A stretch of DNA of 47,500 nucleotides from Symbiodinium natans (GCA_905221605.1 CAJNDS010002535.1:712501-760000); one strand, 5' to 3'. Numbered from the stretch's first letter, positions 1 through 9,438 are shown. Notes: a model not told the origin generated them from the sequence alone. Translations and numbers: made by a program.

Positions 1-174
1 CACCTCCGACAGTAGGATTTGCCCAAGCGGCCCCAAATCTCAGGATGCATCTGAGCCTTCGAGACGTACGTTGAAGCTCCTGAAGTGTTTCCAGTCCATA
101 GGTTGGGGATCATTGGGGGTTACTAAATATACTTACCAGATGCGCTTCTCATGGGTACTAGCACTATCCCTATG

Positions 175-206
175 AAGGACTGTTTGTACAAGGGGGAACA
201 TCCCAA
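175..206. mobile_element. MITE-B remnant (right terminal half)
   Basis: This is the right-hand inverted terminus of the short element family found complete at 14048-14138 and 33764-33865. It shares an AAGGACTGTT core and ends in GGGGAACATCCCAAG. The left half (about 124-174) has decayed. Bases 1-334 otherwise show only a weak exon-like stretch after CTCAG at 38-42. Confidence 0.5.
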
Positions 207-334
207 GACATTAGGGTTTAGTGTCGTCCAGCGGTAAGGGGTGCCTAAAGCCCTGAACCCTCGCTGCCAGGTTTGCTGCGTTCTTGCTGATGTGCCTGGG
301 CAGCCAAAGACTCGCAAAGTAGCACTGGGAGGAG

Positions 335-443
335 GTTTAGGGTTTCAGGGTTTAGGGTTTAGGGTTTAGGGTTTAGGGTTTAGGGTTTAGGGTTTCAGGG
401 TTCAGGGTTCAGGGTTTAGGGTTTAGGGTTTAGGGTTTAGGGT
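335..443 (+). repeat. Interstitial telomere-like array (TTTAGGG)n
   Basis: TTTAGGG heptamers with a few TTCAGGG variants. It is the first of more than 30 such blocks in the window, which occur in both orientations, so this is not a chromosome end. Bases 444-861 hold no firm gene. A weak acceptor-like GCAG occurs at 511-514, followed by a short open frame. Confidence 0.9.
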
Positions 444-861
444 GAAGGCCCGCTTGCAATCCCGCAAGATGTTTGTTGGTAGGCATGCGACACGATGTTT
501 TCTTGCACATGCAGCGTGGATGGGGCCACGAGTCATGGTGCCTCACACACCTTGAACCCGAAGTCCGGCAATTTATTTAGGGTTTGTATGGGTTTACAGG
601 GTTAAGGAGGGGACAATTGTTTCAAATCAAGCTCTTTTGACCTAAGCCATATACCCTAAAGCCTAAAGCCTAAACCCTAAATCTGATGTGTCATGTAGGT
701 GAACGGAGTCCCCGAAACGCCCCTCTGAGCTGAGCTTAGCCACTTGGGGCCTGTCGTGTTATACTTGGGTTTACGGATTTTCAGACGAGATGGTATCTAA
801 GGACCCTTTTCAAGGGCAAAGGAGAGGCCTAGAAAGAGAGAGGCCTTCGATCCCTTTGCAG

Positions 862-900
862 GTTCGCCGGCCAGTTGGTCATGGACATCGGCGGGTTCCA
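862..900 (+). CDS. Exon candidate, gene A (unidentified)
   Basis: A pyrimidine-rich acceptor ending TTTGCAG precedes an open stretch reading FAGQLVMDIGGF. The stretch ends near a possible GT at 901 and is followed within 20 bases by a telomere-like array. No family is recognised. The 3' boundary is uncertain and the exon could extend to about 918. Confidence 0.35.
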
Positions 901-1041
901 GTCCCAAACTCTTGGGAGGGTTTAGGGTTTAGGGTGTCATGTTTTCCCTTGTTGAGTTGAAGAGGGCCACATCTCAGGAACATCTTTCAGGGTTTAAAGC
1001 ACCCAGAGGCGTTTCAGGCCTTAGAGTTTCTTGTGTTTTTA

Positions 1042-1145
1042 GGGGTATTTCCCAAAGTAGGGGTGCCCCTTTTCAATACACCATATAGACTTGAATCCCT
1101 TTAACGGGACCGCCCAAAAGGGTACCCCTATTTTGGGAAACCCCC
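1042..1145. mobile_element. MITE-A copy, inverted-repeat element
   Basis: About 100 bp with imperfect terminal inverted repeats. It starts GGGGTATTTCCCAAAGTAGG and ends CCCCTATTTTGGGAAACCCC. Related copies occur at 6938, 8417, 23998, 26839, 27279, 32654, 35157 and 40647. No coding capacity, so it would be non-autonomous. Confidence 0.6.
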
Positions 1146-1308
1146 GTGTAAGTGTAAGTATGATCGGAGTATTGCTGAGATGGGGAAACTCACAGCAAGC
1201 ATGATGCTCGTATCTTTTGACACGAAAAGGTATGTTAATACCGTACAAGCTTGAAGCAGGTAGGTCAGTAAGTCTGGTGTCAGAGAAGTGCTTTGAGGAG
1301 GTCTGAAG

Positions 1309-1426
1309 TAAACCCTCAAACCAAAAGCCCTAAACCCGAAACCCTAAACCCTAAACCCGAAACCCTAAACCCTAAACCCTAAACCCTAGACCCCAAACCC
1401 CGAACTCCAAACTCCAAACCCTAAGC
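1309..1426 (-). repeat. Telomere-like array (CCCTAAA)n, degenerate
   Basis: CCCTAAA heptamers mixed with CCCGAAA, CCCCAAA and CTCCAAA variants. A shorter TTTAGGG block in the opposite orientation follows at 1495-1554. Confidence 0.85.
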
Positions 1427-1734
1427 CAAGCCTGAGGCGAAGCTTGAACCTGCAAGGCCCCTTCTTTTGTCCTTCTTAGCCCCAACTCTCCGGGGGTTAG
1501 GGTTTAGGGTTTAGGATTTAGGGTTTAGGGTTAAGGATTTAGGGTTTAGGGTTTGCTTAAGGGCCTTGAAGGGTGTAGGGTTTAAGGGGCTTGAAGGGTT
1601 TTGGGCCTAAGCCCTAGACCCTAAACCCTTTACTCTTTACCCTAAACCCTAAGCCCTGAGCCCCAGAAGCCAGAGTGGAAGTCCCCGCCGGAAGTTTTTG
1701 CAAGTCTTGGCTTACGGCCTGCAAATCGAACCCT

Positions 1735-1960
1735 ATTCCTAAACTCCCTAAACTCCCTGAACCCCCAACACCCCCTTCACTCCCAAACCTCCCAAACCTC
1801 CCTAAACTCCCTAAACTCCCTAAACTCCCTAAACTCCCTAAACTCCCTAAACTCCCCGAACCCCCAATACCCCCCCTTACTCCCAAACCTCCCCAAAAAA
1901 GCTCTAAACCCTAAACCCTAAACCCTAACTCCCTAAACCCTAAGCCCTAAACCCTGAACT
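1735..1960 (-). repeat. Nonamer AAACTCCCT array grading into CCCTAAA
   Basis: Tandem AAACTCCCT 9-mers (1740-1860) resemble CCCTAAA with a TC insertion. They grade into plain CCCTAAA repeats that run up to the acceptor of the next exon. The open frames across it are low-complexity artefacts. Confidence 0.8.
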
Positions 1961-1972
1961 CCCTCTTCCCAG

Positions 1973-2033
1973 GCAGTTCTTCAACCAGTCCATGGGCCTG
2001 ATCCCCTATGGCACCCAGCAGGAGATCGTCACG
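1973..2033 (+). CDS. Exon candidate, gene A (unidentified)
   Basis: This is one of the clearest islands. CCCTCTTCCCAG supplies an acceptor, the frame reads QFFNQSMGLIPYGTQQEIVT, and a GTGGGC donor follows at 2034. Telomere-like repeats lie within 15 bases on the upstream side and about 20 bases on the downstream side, so the arrays are intronic here. The exon is 61 bp and ends in phase 0. The protein family is not recognised. Confidence 0.6.
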
Positions 2034-2054
2034 GTGGGCGCTCAGAGGGGCTTG

Positions 2055-2128
2055 GGGTTTAGGGTTTAGGGTTTAGGGGTTTAGGGTTTAGGGTTTAGGG
2101 TTTAGGGTTTAGGGTTTAGGGTTTAGGG
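2055..2128 (+). repeat. Telomere-like array (TTTAGGG)n
   Basis: About ten TTTAGGG units, some with an extra G. G-rich unique sequence follows to about 2330; nothing coding is seen to 2750 apart from short chance frames. Confidence 0.9.
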
Positions 2129-2756
2129 GGTTTGGGGAGGTTTGCGTTGTGGGATTTGGGGGGGCTTTGGAGTGGTTTTGGGGTTGTTGGAGTGGTTTTG
2201 GGATTCGGATTGGGGTTTCAAGGTTGATGGTTTCGGGGTTTAGGGGTCGTGCCTGGTTGAGTATTTGAAGCATGAGAGGCCTACGGCGAATGCTTTGAGC
2301 CTTCAGTAAACTCGAAGCCCTAACCCCTAGGGGGGATCGTTTCTACTTGAGCCTCGTTGAAAGTGAATGGAACACCGAGCTCTTAGCCAGGAACAACGGA
2401 ACGGGGTACTTTTCTTCCTAGAGCCACTGGGTTGTAATGATTGGGGTTTATGAAGTCTTTTTTGAACATTGTGCCTTTGACATTCTTTGAATTCATCTTG
2501 CATCCTTTGCTGTACCTTTGCTATTGCTGTCCTGAATTTCTTTGGCTAGCTCCTGCTACGATTGCTACTCTTGCCATTCCTGTGCCACTGCAATGATGAC
2601 ATCTTTTGCTGAGTCCCTGAACCCTCCAAAAGCCTGCAAAACCCTCAAGTCCATCCACGCGCTCAAAAATGCCCAAAAACCCGCAGAACCCTCAAAACCT
2701 CAACCCCCCCCCTCCAATTTGGGATGTTCCCATAGCTCTTGCTGCAAACTGTGCAG

Positions 2757-2781
2757 GTCGCGGTCTTGACCATGATACCAG
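2757..2781 (+). CDS. Weak exon candidate, gene A
   Basis: It follows TGCAAACTGTGCAG and reads VAVLTMIP, a hydrophobic stretch. A possible GC donor follows (G|GCAGGG). It is very short and supported only by the acceptor and by similarity in character to its hydrophobic neighbours. Confidence 0.2.
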
Positions 2782-3239
2782 GCAGGGGGAGATGCCACTA
2801 AGGAGGGAGCCGTGGAGTTAGGGCTTTCAGGGTTTCTTCAGGGGTTTAGGGTTTAGGGTTTAGGGTTTAGGGGTGAGGGGTTAGGGTTTCGGGCTGCAAG
2901 GGTTTGCGGGTTTAAGGGCTCAGGGCTGGCGGGGTGGGAAGGGGTGGCTGTTGGGATCGAGAACGACGAGGTGTAGGGTCCCACTTGCTCATCAAGGCCA
3001 GTGCCCTAAACCCCAAACCCCAAACCCTAAACCCACACCCTGAACAAAAACCCTGAATCCTGAAAAAAACCTTAAAACCCAAAAAAACCTCTAAGCCCTG
3101 AACAAACCCCTAAAGCCCTACAAAGGCTCTAAGCCCTGAAAAAGAAGAACAAAAACCCCAAAGCCCCAAACAAAAGCCCTGAAGCCCGAGAACCCCAAGC
3201 CAAAAACCGCTTTGGGAAGGCCAGCAGCGTGTATGGTTT

Positions 3240-3250
3240 AGGGTTAGGGT

Positions 3251-3338
<88 letters not shown>

Positions 3339-3355
3339 GGTTTAGGGTTTAGGGT
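3240..3355 (+). repeat. Telomere-variant array (TTGAGGG)n flanked by 19-bp direct repeats
   Basis: About 15 units of TTGAGGG, a one-base variant of TTTAGGG. A 19-bp sequence, CCGCYTTGGGAAGGCCAGC, lies on both sides (3207-3225 and 3363-3381) with one mismatch, like a target duplication or duplicated exon edge. Confidence 0.85.
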
Positions 3356-3375
3356 GTTAAAGCCGCCTTGGGAAG

Positions 3376-3430
3376 GCCAGCTGCTGGCCATCCCTGGGAA
3401 TTTAATCACCGGCTACCTCTCCAAGCGCCG
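3376..3430 (+). CDS. Exon candidate, gene A (membrane-like)
   Basis: The segment reads QLLAIPGNLITGYLSKRR, a hydrophobic run ending in basic residues, as at the edge of a membrane helix. The acceptor could be GGGAAG at 3375 or GGCCAG at 3380. A GC donor (CG|GCACCT) is possible at 3431. The family is not recognised; a transporter is only a guess from the hydrophobicity. Confidence 0.45.
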
Positions 3431-3650
3431 GCACCTTGGGGGTTTCAGGGGTTCAGACTTGGGATGTCCTATATATTTATGTATGTGTTTGTATATGTAT
3501 GTACATATATATATATGACTATCATTATCCATGTATCGTTATCATCATCATTATCATTTTTCTGCGTATCAAGTGTATTCTGACTATACAGGTCATCATA
3601 TTCTTGTCCTTCTTGTTATCGTTGGTGTGAATACATACCTTTAATATCTT

Positions 3651-3652
<2 letters not shown>

Positions 3653-3701
<49 letters not shown>

Positions 3702-3765
3702 GGAGAGAGAGAGGGACAGAGAGGGACAGAGAGGGACAGAGAGGGAGAGAGAGGGAGAGAGAGAG
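3653..3765 (+). repeat. (GA)n microsatellite
   Basis: A pure GA tract followed by GAGAGGGA and GAGGGACA variants. The opposite strand is a CT tract. An AT-rich stretch precedes it (3470-3650). Confidence 0.9.
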
Positions 3766-3889
3766 AAGCCAAGACCCAAACCAAGGGGGCGGCCCGCTCT
3801 TTCTACTGCGCCGCATGGTGCGCCCGCACTGAGATTCCTGGGGGGGAATGTTGGAAGCGTGACAAATCTGTGCTTGATGTGAAGAATAT

Positions 3890-3892
3890 TAC

Positions 3893-3923
<31 letters not shown>

Positions 3924-3925
3924 CT

Positions 3926-3955
<30 letters not shown>
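3890..3955. repeat. (TA)n microsatellite
   Basis: An alternating TA tract with a few interruptions, directly upstream of the exon candidate at 3988. Confidence 0.9.
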
Positions 3956-3958
<3 letters not shown>

Positions 3959-3987
3959 CCTAACCCCCATGTTGTCCACGCCCGCAG

Positions 3988-4047
3988 ATTCCTCTCACCT
4001 CCTTCCTGGTGTCTGTCGGGGCCCTCATGGCCGAGGCCACAGGGCGG
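3988..4047 (+). CDS. Exon candidate, gene A (membrane-like)
   Basis: CCCGCAG provides the acceptor. Exactly 20 codons follow, reading IPLTSFLVSVGALMAEATGR, then a GC donor (CGG|GCACAC). A TTTAGGG array starts within 10 bases of the exon end. Phase 0 on both sides. The mostly hydrophobic sequence fits a membrane helix. Family unknown. Confidence 0.55.
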
Positions 4048-4054
4048 GCACACT

Positions 4055-4166
4055 TTTAGGGTTTTAGGGTTTAGGGTTTGAGAGTTTAGGGTTTAGGGTT
4101 TAGGGTTTTAGAGTTTAGGGTTTAGGGTTTTAGAGTTTAGGGTTTAGGGTTTAGGGTTTAGGGTTC
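4055..4166 (+). repeat. Telomere-like array (TTTAGGG)n with TTTTAGAG variants
   Basis: TTTAGGG repeats with scattered TTTTAGAG units, beginning almost at the donor side of the preceding exon candidate. Confidence 0.9.
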
Positions 4167-4197
4167 GAGCTTGGGATGCAGGGTTTCTGCGTCGCAG

Positions 4198-4238
4198 CGA
4201 CATCAGCACAGCGGATGCGCACCACCCGAAGCAGGGAA
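4198..4238 (+). CDS. Weak exon candidate, gene A
   Basis: The acceptor is TTTCTGCGTCGCAG. The frame reads DISTADAHHPKQG and a GT follows at 4239. Support is limited to splice motifs and an uninterrupted frame. Confidence 0.25.
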
Positions 4239-4389
4239 GTTGCTGAAGGGACCGTCCGTGCAAATACACCCAAGACAAGCACCATCCAGGGTTAAGGGTT
4301 TAGGGTTTAGGGTTTGGGGAAACGGGAGCCTTTAGGCCCTTAGAAGGGCCTTCGTAGGACCCTTGTGTAATTTAGGAGATTTCCCGCAG

Positions 4390-4450
4390 CCAGGTCCGGC
4401 AGATGTGGTTCATCGCGGTTGTCGTCCGACACTCGGAAGCCTCAGCCGAG
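4390..4450 (+). CDS. Exon candidate, gene A, GC donor
   Basis: TTTCCCGCAG is the acceptor. The frame reads QVRQMWFIAVVVRHSEASAE and ends GAG|GCAAAG. The same GCAAAG donor string follows the exon at 5602-5661. It is 61 bp and ends in phase 0, with a hydrophobic centre and charged end. The next 400 bp have overlapping open frames on both strands without clear protein character. Confidence 0.55.
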
Positions 4451-4852
4451 GCAAAGTGTCACATGGTAGACAAAGGTTATGTAGTTTATACACAGCATGC
4501 TTATGTGCTTCTGCTCCCGAAGCCGTGCCAACAGGCACCTTCTTCGGGTTGCGTCGAAGAGGAGAGCAGGGCTGACCAACAGCGCCCCCGGGTGTGTTCA
4601 CGGGTCATGGAAATCGAGGCTCTTGGATTTTTCCCGCTTGTGACAAGGGGCTCTCGCGTTGGCTTTGCGTGCCTTCGAACTCTTAAGGCTTTGCATTTTG
4701 TTGCAAGTGGCGCGCTCTCGCTTCGGTCCCTTTGTGTTTCTTCTTGGAGTGCTGTTGGAGCCAAGATGTACCGGGGAGACCCCCTCCCAGAAACCTTCGA
4801 GTTCAAAGCAGGATCCAGGGTTTTTTAGGATTCCCATGCGGCTACCCTCTAG

Positions 4853-4908
4853 CTGAGGTCATCTGCCTGAACTACGCTGGCCTTCCGAACGTGCCGCTCA
4901 TGCGCCTT
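4853..4908 (+). CDS. Exon candidate, gene A
   Basis: The frame reads VICLNYAGLPNVPLMRL between an AG acceptor (CTCTAG or CTGAG|G) and a GT donor at 4909. It is in phase 0 and hydrophobic like the neighbouring candidates. The exact acceptor is ambiguous by five bases. Confidence 0.45.
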
Positions 4909-5135
4909 GTTTCCGGGCCGGGGGCCCCCGGGAGAGAACTTGTGAATCGCGGGTTCGGGGCTGCCCCGGAACCCGAAACCCGAAACACGAAACTCTGAAC
5001 CCGTAAACCTCTAAACGCTCGCTTTCCTTCATATACCTATATATACATATATATAATATGTATATGTACATGTATATGTATTTATTTGAACCAATTTGTG
5101 GCCAATCCCTCTTATGCCGGGGTTTGTGTTCTCAG

Positions 5136-5190
5136 GAGTGGCAAAGTCACACCAAATTCGTACGTGTCGACTTGTTGCGCCAAAAGCCGA
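5136..5190 (+). CDS. Exon candidate, gene A
   Basis: TTTGTGTTCTCAG is a good acceptor. The frame reads EWQSHTKFVRVDLLRQKP and a possible GT lies at 5191. An AT-rich tract (5030-5080) precedes it. No family recognised. Confidence 0.45.
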
Positions 5191-5308
5191 GTCGCGGGCT
5201 GGGTTTTGGGAATCAGGGTTTTAGGGGTTCAGGGGCTTAGGGGTTTAGGGGTTCTTGCGGTTTTGGGGCTCGGGGGCTTTCAAGTGGTTTAGGGCAGCAC
5301 CTGCGCAG

Positions 5309-5340
5309 GGTGGCGCCGCCTGGCCGCGTGGGCGAGGCGG
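5309..5340 (+). CDS. Short exon candidate, gene A
   Basis: The acceptor is CACCTGCGCAG. The frame reads WRRLAAWARR, an amphipathic basic stretch, and a GTTGGC donor follows. The 32-bp length makes this tentative. Confidence 0.3.
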
Positions 5341-5488
5341 GTTGGCAGTTCTCCTTAGGGTCCCTTTTGGAGACGTATTCTTCAGGGCTGAGGGCTTAAG
5401 TTTTAGTGCTGCAAAGGTTCAGGGCCTTCCAGCAGTTCGGGTAACCCAAGAGACAGCCCCAGACACTACTCTGCGTACAGGGCTATGG

Positions 5489-5567
5489 ACCTAAACCCTA
5501 AACCCTAAACCCTAAACCCCAAACCCTAAACCCTAAACCCTGAACCCTGAACCCTGAACCCTAAACC
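5489..5567 (-). repeat. Telomere-like array (CCCTAAA)n
   Basis: CCCTAAA heptamers with CCCTGAA variants, ending about 35 bases before the exon candidate at 5602. Confidence 0.9.
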
Positions 5568-5601
5568 TCCCCGGCCCCAATCCTGAACCTCTGTGAGCCA
5601 G

Positions 5602-5661
5602 GCACTGAGCTCAATAGGCATTGCAGCCCAGCTGGCCAGCCTCATCGGAAATGCGCCTTGG
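5602..5661 (+). CDS. Exon candidate, gene A, GC donor
   Basis: It follows GTGAGCCAG and is 20 codons long, reading ALSSIGIAAQLASLIGNAPW. It ends TGG|GCAAAG, the same GC donor as at 4451. Phase 0 on both sides. The sequence is typical of a small-residue membrane helix. Family unknown. Confidence 0.55.
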
Positions 5662-5996
5662 GCAAAGTTGTCAAATTCTGGTGGTTTAGCGGTTTGGGGT
5701 GTTGTTCTTGTTCTTCATGTGAGTGAGTGCTTGTGAGTGTAAGTGAGTCTGAGTGTGAGTGTGCGTGTGAGAGTGAGAGTGAGTGTGAGTGTGAGTATCC
5801 CATGAGGGGCTGCAGTCAACTGATGTGTGAGAGTTCATGGCTGGCAAGGAAAGAGAGAGACGCATAATCCTGGAACCACGCGTTGCCTCTGCAGCCCTGC
5901 CTGAATTGTGGAGAGCACAACGTCCTCGGCGTAGAAGCGCCAGTTAGGCAGCAGTTGCACAGAGTTGCACACGGTGTCTCAGCTTCCCTGGAGCTT

Positions 5997-6048
5997 GAAC
6001 CCTAAACCCTAAACCCTAAACCCTAAACCCTAAACCCTAAACCCTAAA
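5997..6048 (-). repeat. Telomere-like array (CCCTAAA)n
   Basis: Seven near-perfect CCCTAAA units just upstream of the exon candidate at 6075. A TGAG/TGTGAG-rich tract lies at 5715-5800. Confidence 0.9.
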
Positions 6049-6074
6049 GCCACCCCCCCCAACTGGGACCCCAG

Positions 6075-6145
6075 AGGTCTTCGTGGCGATACTTAACCGG
6101 TGGCTCATGAGCACTGACCTCTACGACCCCCTCTGGCCACCCTGG
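6075..6145 (+). CDS. Exon candidate, gene A
   Basis: CCCCAG supplies the acceptor. The frame contains VFVAILNRWLMSTDLYDPLW followed by PPW, with strongly protein-like residue use. The donor is not certain; a GC at about 6145 fits. The telomere-like array ends only about 25 bases upstream. Confidence 0.5.
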
Positions 6146-6528
6146 CTGCATTTTGTTTTTTTGTGACTCCGCAGCCCTCGGCTGCCTTTCACAGAATCGT
6201 AATGAATATGGAACTCATATGCATGTTTCATATAGTAAACCACAAGACAGTAGAGTAAAATCGAAGACAAACTCACCAACAAAAGGGGTTTGCGGAGGAC
6301 TTAGCTGGTCTGGGAGTGTGCTTGTGGGGGGGGGGGGGGGGGAGGTTGTGGGGGTCGGGGCGCTTCCAATGAGCGTCGTTTAGGGTTTTGGGTTTGGGGT
6401 TTAGGGTTGGTGTGGATCACGTTCAAGTAGAACTCCTATTGTTGGCCTTTCCAAGAGAAGGCTCCCAAAAACCCTCACGCCCCAACCCATAAAGCCTCAA
6501 AAACCCCCCCTTGATCCAAGTGCCTCAG

Positions 6529-6555
6529 CATGTCGAGCTTTGAGCCAGACCCACT
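6529..6555 (+). CDS. Very short exon candidate, gene A
   Basis: AAGTGCCTCAG is followed by 27 bases reading MSSFEPDP and then GTAAAC. The splice motifs are good but the piece is tiny. A second hydrophobic stretch, HEGIITGSSIIWLL, lies at 6608-6651 without a clear acceptor. Confidence 0.25.
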
Positions 6556-6689
6556 GTAAACCCTGAACCCTAAACCCTAAACCCAAAAACCTGAGCCCAC
6601 TGAAAAGACGAGGGCTGCACGAAGGAATCATCACCGGTTCCAGCATCATTTGGCTTCTCTCTCTCTCTCTAGCCGGGGTCCTCCTCGGT

Positions 6690-6770
6690 TTAGGGTTTAG
6701 GGTTTGGGGTTTAGGGTTTAGGGTTTAGGGTTTCGGGCCTTTTAGGGGTTAGGGTTTAGGGTTTATAGGG
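6690..6770 (+). repeat. Telomere-like array (TTTAGGG)n
   Basis: Heptamers with TTTGGGG and TTTCGGG variants, ending about 18 bases before the next exon candidate. Confidence 0.85.
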
Positions 6771-6787
6771 TTTCGGGGCGCTCCAAG

Positions 6788-6853
6788 GATCTACTACCCG
6801 ACCTGCGGCTTGCTCTCACTGTGTGCGATCTTGCCGCTGTCCGGGAGCGGCCA
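6788..6853 (+). CDS. Exon candidate, gene A
   Basis: The acceptor is CTCCAAG|G. The frame reads DLLPDLRLALTVCDLAAVRE and ends before GTCGGG. It is phase 0 on both sides and 66 bp. Leucine-rich and amphipathic. Family unknown. Confidence 0.5.
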
Positions 6854-6937
6854 GTCGGGCACACGGGGGCCTCTGGGTCACTTTAAGGGTGGCCCAATTT
6901 CAGCAAATTCGCTTGCAGGGTTTTTTTGCGGCGCTTT

Positions 6938-7031
6938 CACCAAACCTTGGGTACTCCTTCTATATGCCGAATAGAAAAGAATCCCCTTAAAGGGACTCCC
7001 AAAAAGGGTACCCCTATTCTCGGAAACCCCC
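6938..7031. mobile_element. MITE-A copy
   Basis: The right end, CCCCTATTCTCGGAAACCCC, and the interior AATCCC..AAAGGGAC match the copy at 1042-1145. The left end is more decayed. It lies within the proposed introns of gene A. Confidence 0.55.
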
Positions 7032-7090
7032 ACCTGTGCTCTGAGAACAGGCAGAGAGAGTACATCTGCCTGTCTCCCTGTGTTGCGCAG

Positions 7091-7146
7091 GACGCCCCGC
7101 GGCGGTTGGGGTGCTGCCAGCGGGAGCCTGCAGGAGGGCTCCGCAG
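7091..7146 (+). CDS. Weak exon candidate, gene A
   Basis: The strong acceptor CTGTCTCCCTGTGTTGCGCAG is followed by an open frame reading DAPRRLGCCQREPAGGLR. A second frame is also open, so the reading frame is not settled. TTTAGGG repeats resume at 7165. Confidence 0.3.
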
Positions 7147-7297
7147 GGTTCAGACTGGGGTTGTTAGAAGAGGGTTTAGGGTTTAGGGTCTGGGGTTTAG
7201 GGTTTAGGGTTTAGGGTTTAGGGTTGCCGGTGCTTTGGGCCTTGGAGCTAGGCGCGTCAGCAAGCGAAGAGGGACTGCACCTGACTTGAGACCGTAG

Positions 7298-7377
7298 AAA
7301 GATCTCGAACGATTGGCGAGGAGCAGTTTGTGGCCGTGGTCTACGCGCACAAGGCGATGCAGCGGTGGAAGCGGCAG
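7298..7377 (+). CDS. Exon candidate, gene A, GC donor
   Basis: The frame includes EEQFVAVVYAHKAMQRWKRQ, protein-like with a basic C-terminal part. The acceptor would be CCGTAG and the donor CAG|GCGCAT. A CCCCTAAA array begins about 5 bases after the donor motif. Confidence 0.5.
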
Positions 7378-7382
7378 GCGCA

Positions 7383-7545
7383 TTTTAGTGTAAACTCTAA
7401 GCCCTAAACCCCTAAACCCTAAACCCCTAAACCCCTAAACCCCTAAACCCCCAAACCCCTAAACCCCTAAACCCCTAAACCCCTAAACCCCTAAACCCCT
7501 AAACCCCTAAACCCCGAAACCCTAAGCCCCTAAGCCCCTAAACCC
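7383..7545 (-). repeat. Octamer telomere-variant array (CCCCTAAA)n
   Basis: About 19 units, nearly all 8 bases long (an extra C), unlike the 7-base unit elsewhere in the window. Confidence 0.9.
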
Positions 7546-8416
7546 ACCTGAAAGGTGGCGCTTCGCAGGGCCCGGGCTTCAGCTTGGTTGTTCCATGTTC
7601 GCCCCAGATGGCTGTTGGTCCTCAAGGAACTGAAGCTCAGATGCCATCAAGAAGGGTACTACACCACTGTATCATCCCATCCTGGCAGCTTTCCTGAAGT
7701 TCGCCTTAAAATTGCAGGCTTGAAGACTAGATCCCCCTGCAAGAGCGCCTGTGGAGCTTAAGGCGGGGTCATCCGCTGCCTGAGAGCAAGAGGCCCAACG
7801 GCCGACGGGATCTGAGCTTCTCTCCTTCTTTTCGTTATTATTTTGAATTTGAAACATTTTTTTGGATTAATTTTTCAGAGACTGCCAGAGAGAGTCTCAA
7901 CTTTTCTCTCTGTTCTTTCGAGGGCGCTGAAGAGTCTTGTCGTTTGCACTTGGGCTTGAGTTTGGCACAGCAGGTAGCCGATTGCGCCAGTTGATCTGCT
8001 TTCAGTAAGGTCTCCAGCGTTGAAGCAGTACGATGCGGCTTCTCTGTGACCAGCTCTGCATTGCCCGGTTCTCAGTTGAGTGACGATTCCACGAATCAAT
8101 GTCTTCCTCGAGCCCACAGGGCGCTGACCCTACAGCCAACTCCTGAACTCGGATTCCCCAGAAGTCTCGCAGTAGCCGAGTCACCAAAGACCTTGCAGGC
8201 ATGCAGTTCATGTTGCGCCAGCCCATGGCATGATCGTCTCTTTCAGGAGGCTGCACAGACTGAACGGTTCCTCCCTATCAGGGCGGCACCGCGATCTGTA
8301 CAGATTTGAAACTGCATGAGCGCACCAGAAAACAAGACTTCTGGCAGTGCAGGCGGGCATGGGGCGACCTCAGAAACCTTGAACAGGATGAGCCCTACAG
8401 CCATATATCCCCACAT
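7546..8416. other. Unassigned intron or intergenic DNA
   Basis: Short frames are open on both strands but none has clear protein character or paired splice motifs. An acceptor-like CTTCGCAG occurs at 7560-7567. Telomere-like repeats are absent from 7546 to 10240, a noticeable gap in their distribution. Confidence 0.5.
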
Positions 8417-8518
8417 GGGGGGTTTCCGAAAATAGGGGTACCTTGTTGGGGTTCCTTATTTTAAGGGAATCTGTTTATTTGGGGGTCTCAAATAGGTCCC
8501 CCTTTTTTCGTAAACCCC
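8417..8518. mobile_element. MITE-A copy, well preserved
   Basis: Starts GGGGGGTTTCCGAAAATAGG and ends CTTTTTTCGTAAACCCC, giving about 20 bp of imperfect terminal inverted repeat around a palindromic, AT-richer centre. Confidence 0.65.
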
Positions 8519-8910
8519 ATATCTGACGAGGGTTTCGGAGTTTAGGGGAGGGCCATTTCTGGAAGGTTATGGACCTTGAGATGTCTATGCAGCATGAGAG
8601 CAAAGAAGGAGGCTGACGCTGAAGGCTTCCACGTCAAGCTCGCATCAAAACCCAATCCAGCATGAGCTGAGTTTGCAGAGGTCGCCCTTGCCTCAACCCT
8701 TAAGCGCACTGTGCATTTTGAAAGCACCTCAGGACAAAAAGTCCTCTCTCCCGGAAAAAAACTTGCTACAGAACAGCGCTTCCTGAGCCGTGATCCAGCT
8801 GTTTGACGGATCGCACAAGGGCTCCCAGCCATCCCAAAGCCACGTGAAGAGCAGCTCGTCTTCGCGGCGAGCGGGAAGCCCTTGCGCACAGCGCTCGGGA
8901 AGCCTGAAAG

Positions 8911-9222
8911 CTGGGTCTCTCGCCTCTGGGGGGCATCGTTCCTCTGTTGGAAGCTGTGGACCCAAGGGCCGAGAGGGCCTACTTGGGGTCACAAGAATCG
9001 ACTTATGAGTTTTTGCACAAGAATACTCTGCAACGCTGGCTTCCTCAGAACGATAACCTCCATGAGTGGCCCCTTCCCCCGCAAGCCGAGAACCTGTGGC
9101 AACCTGCGTCTCCGAGCGTCCGGTCGCGAAGGCGTCCCGAAAGATACTTGGAGCACGCGTCTGTCTCAATGTGCTTTCAAAGGTGGTTTCCACGTCCGGA
9201 TGTTGGCCGTTGGGATAGATAG
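8911..9222 (+). CDS. Open reading frame, possible exon (strand ambiguous)
   Basis: A 104-codon plus-strand frame without a clear start, containing AYLGSQESTYEFLHKNTL and ENLWQPASPSVRSRRRPERY, and ending TAG. It has protein-like residue use. The opposite strand is also open from 9193 to 8729 and reads EDELLFTWLWDGWEPLC, so one of the two is a shadow. No family is recognised and no ATG heads either frame. Confidence 0.3.
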   Translation: MGLSPLGGIVPLLEAVDPRAERAYLGSQESTYEFLHKNTLQRWLPQNDNLHEWPLPPQAENLWQPASPSVRSRRRPERYLEHASVSMCFQRWFPRPDVGRWDR

Positions 9223-9340
9223 GAAAGATTACTGGTCATTGAGACACTTTATACTTTTCAAAGACGCTCCTCGAAAGGAGGGGGCTGTTAGGTTCGAGTT
9301 GAGCTCATGCCAAAAAGTATCCCTTGCCTAGGACTCAGCC

Positions 9341-9438
9341 AAGAGCCCAATACCCCTTAATTAAGGAATATACCTTAAATCATACTAAGGATCCTTATAT
9401 GGTTTGAGGAATATTCCTTAGTAATGGGTTTTGGGCCT
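9341..9438. mobile_element. MITE-C copy
   Basis: Starts AAGAGCCCAATACCCCTTAA and ends AATGGGTTTTGGGCCTAA as an imperfect inverted repeat, with AAGGAATAT also repeated inverted near the centre. The second copy is at 21490-21580. Confidence 0.6.
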
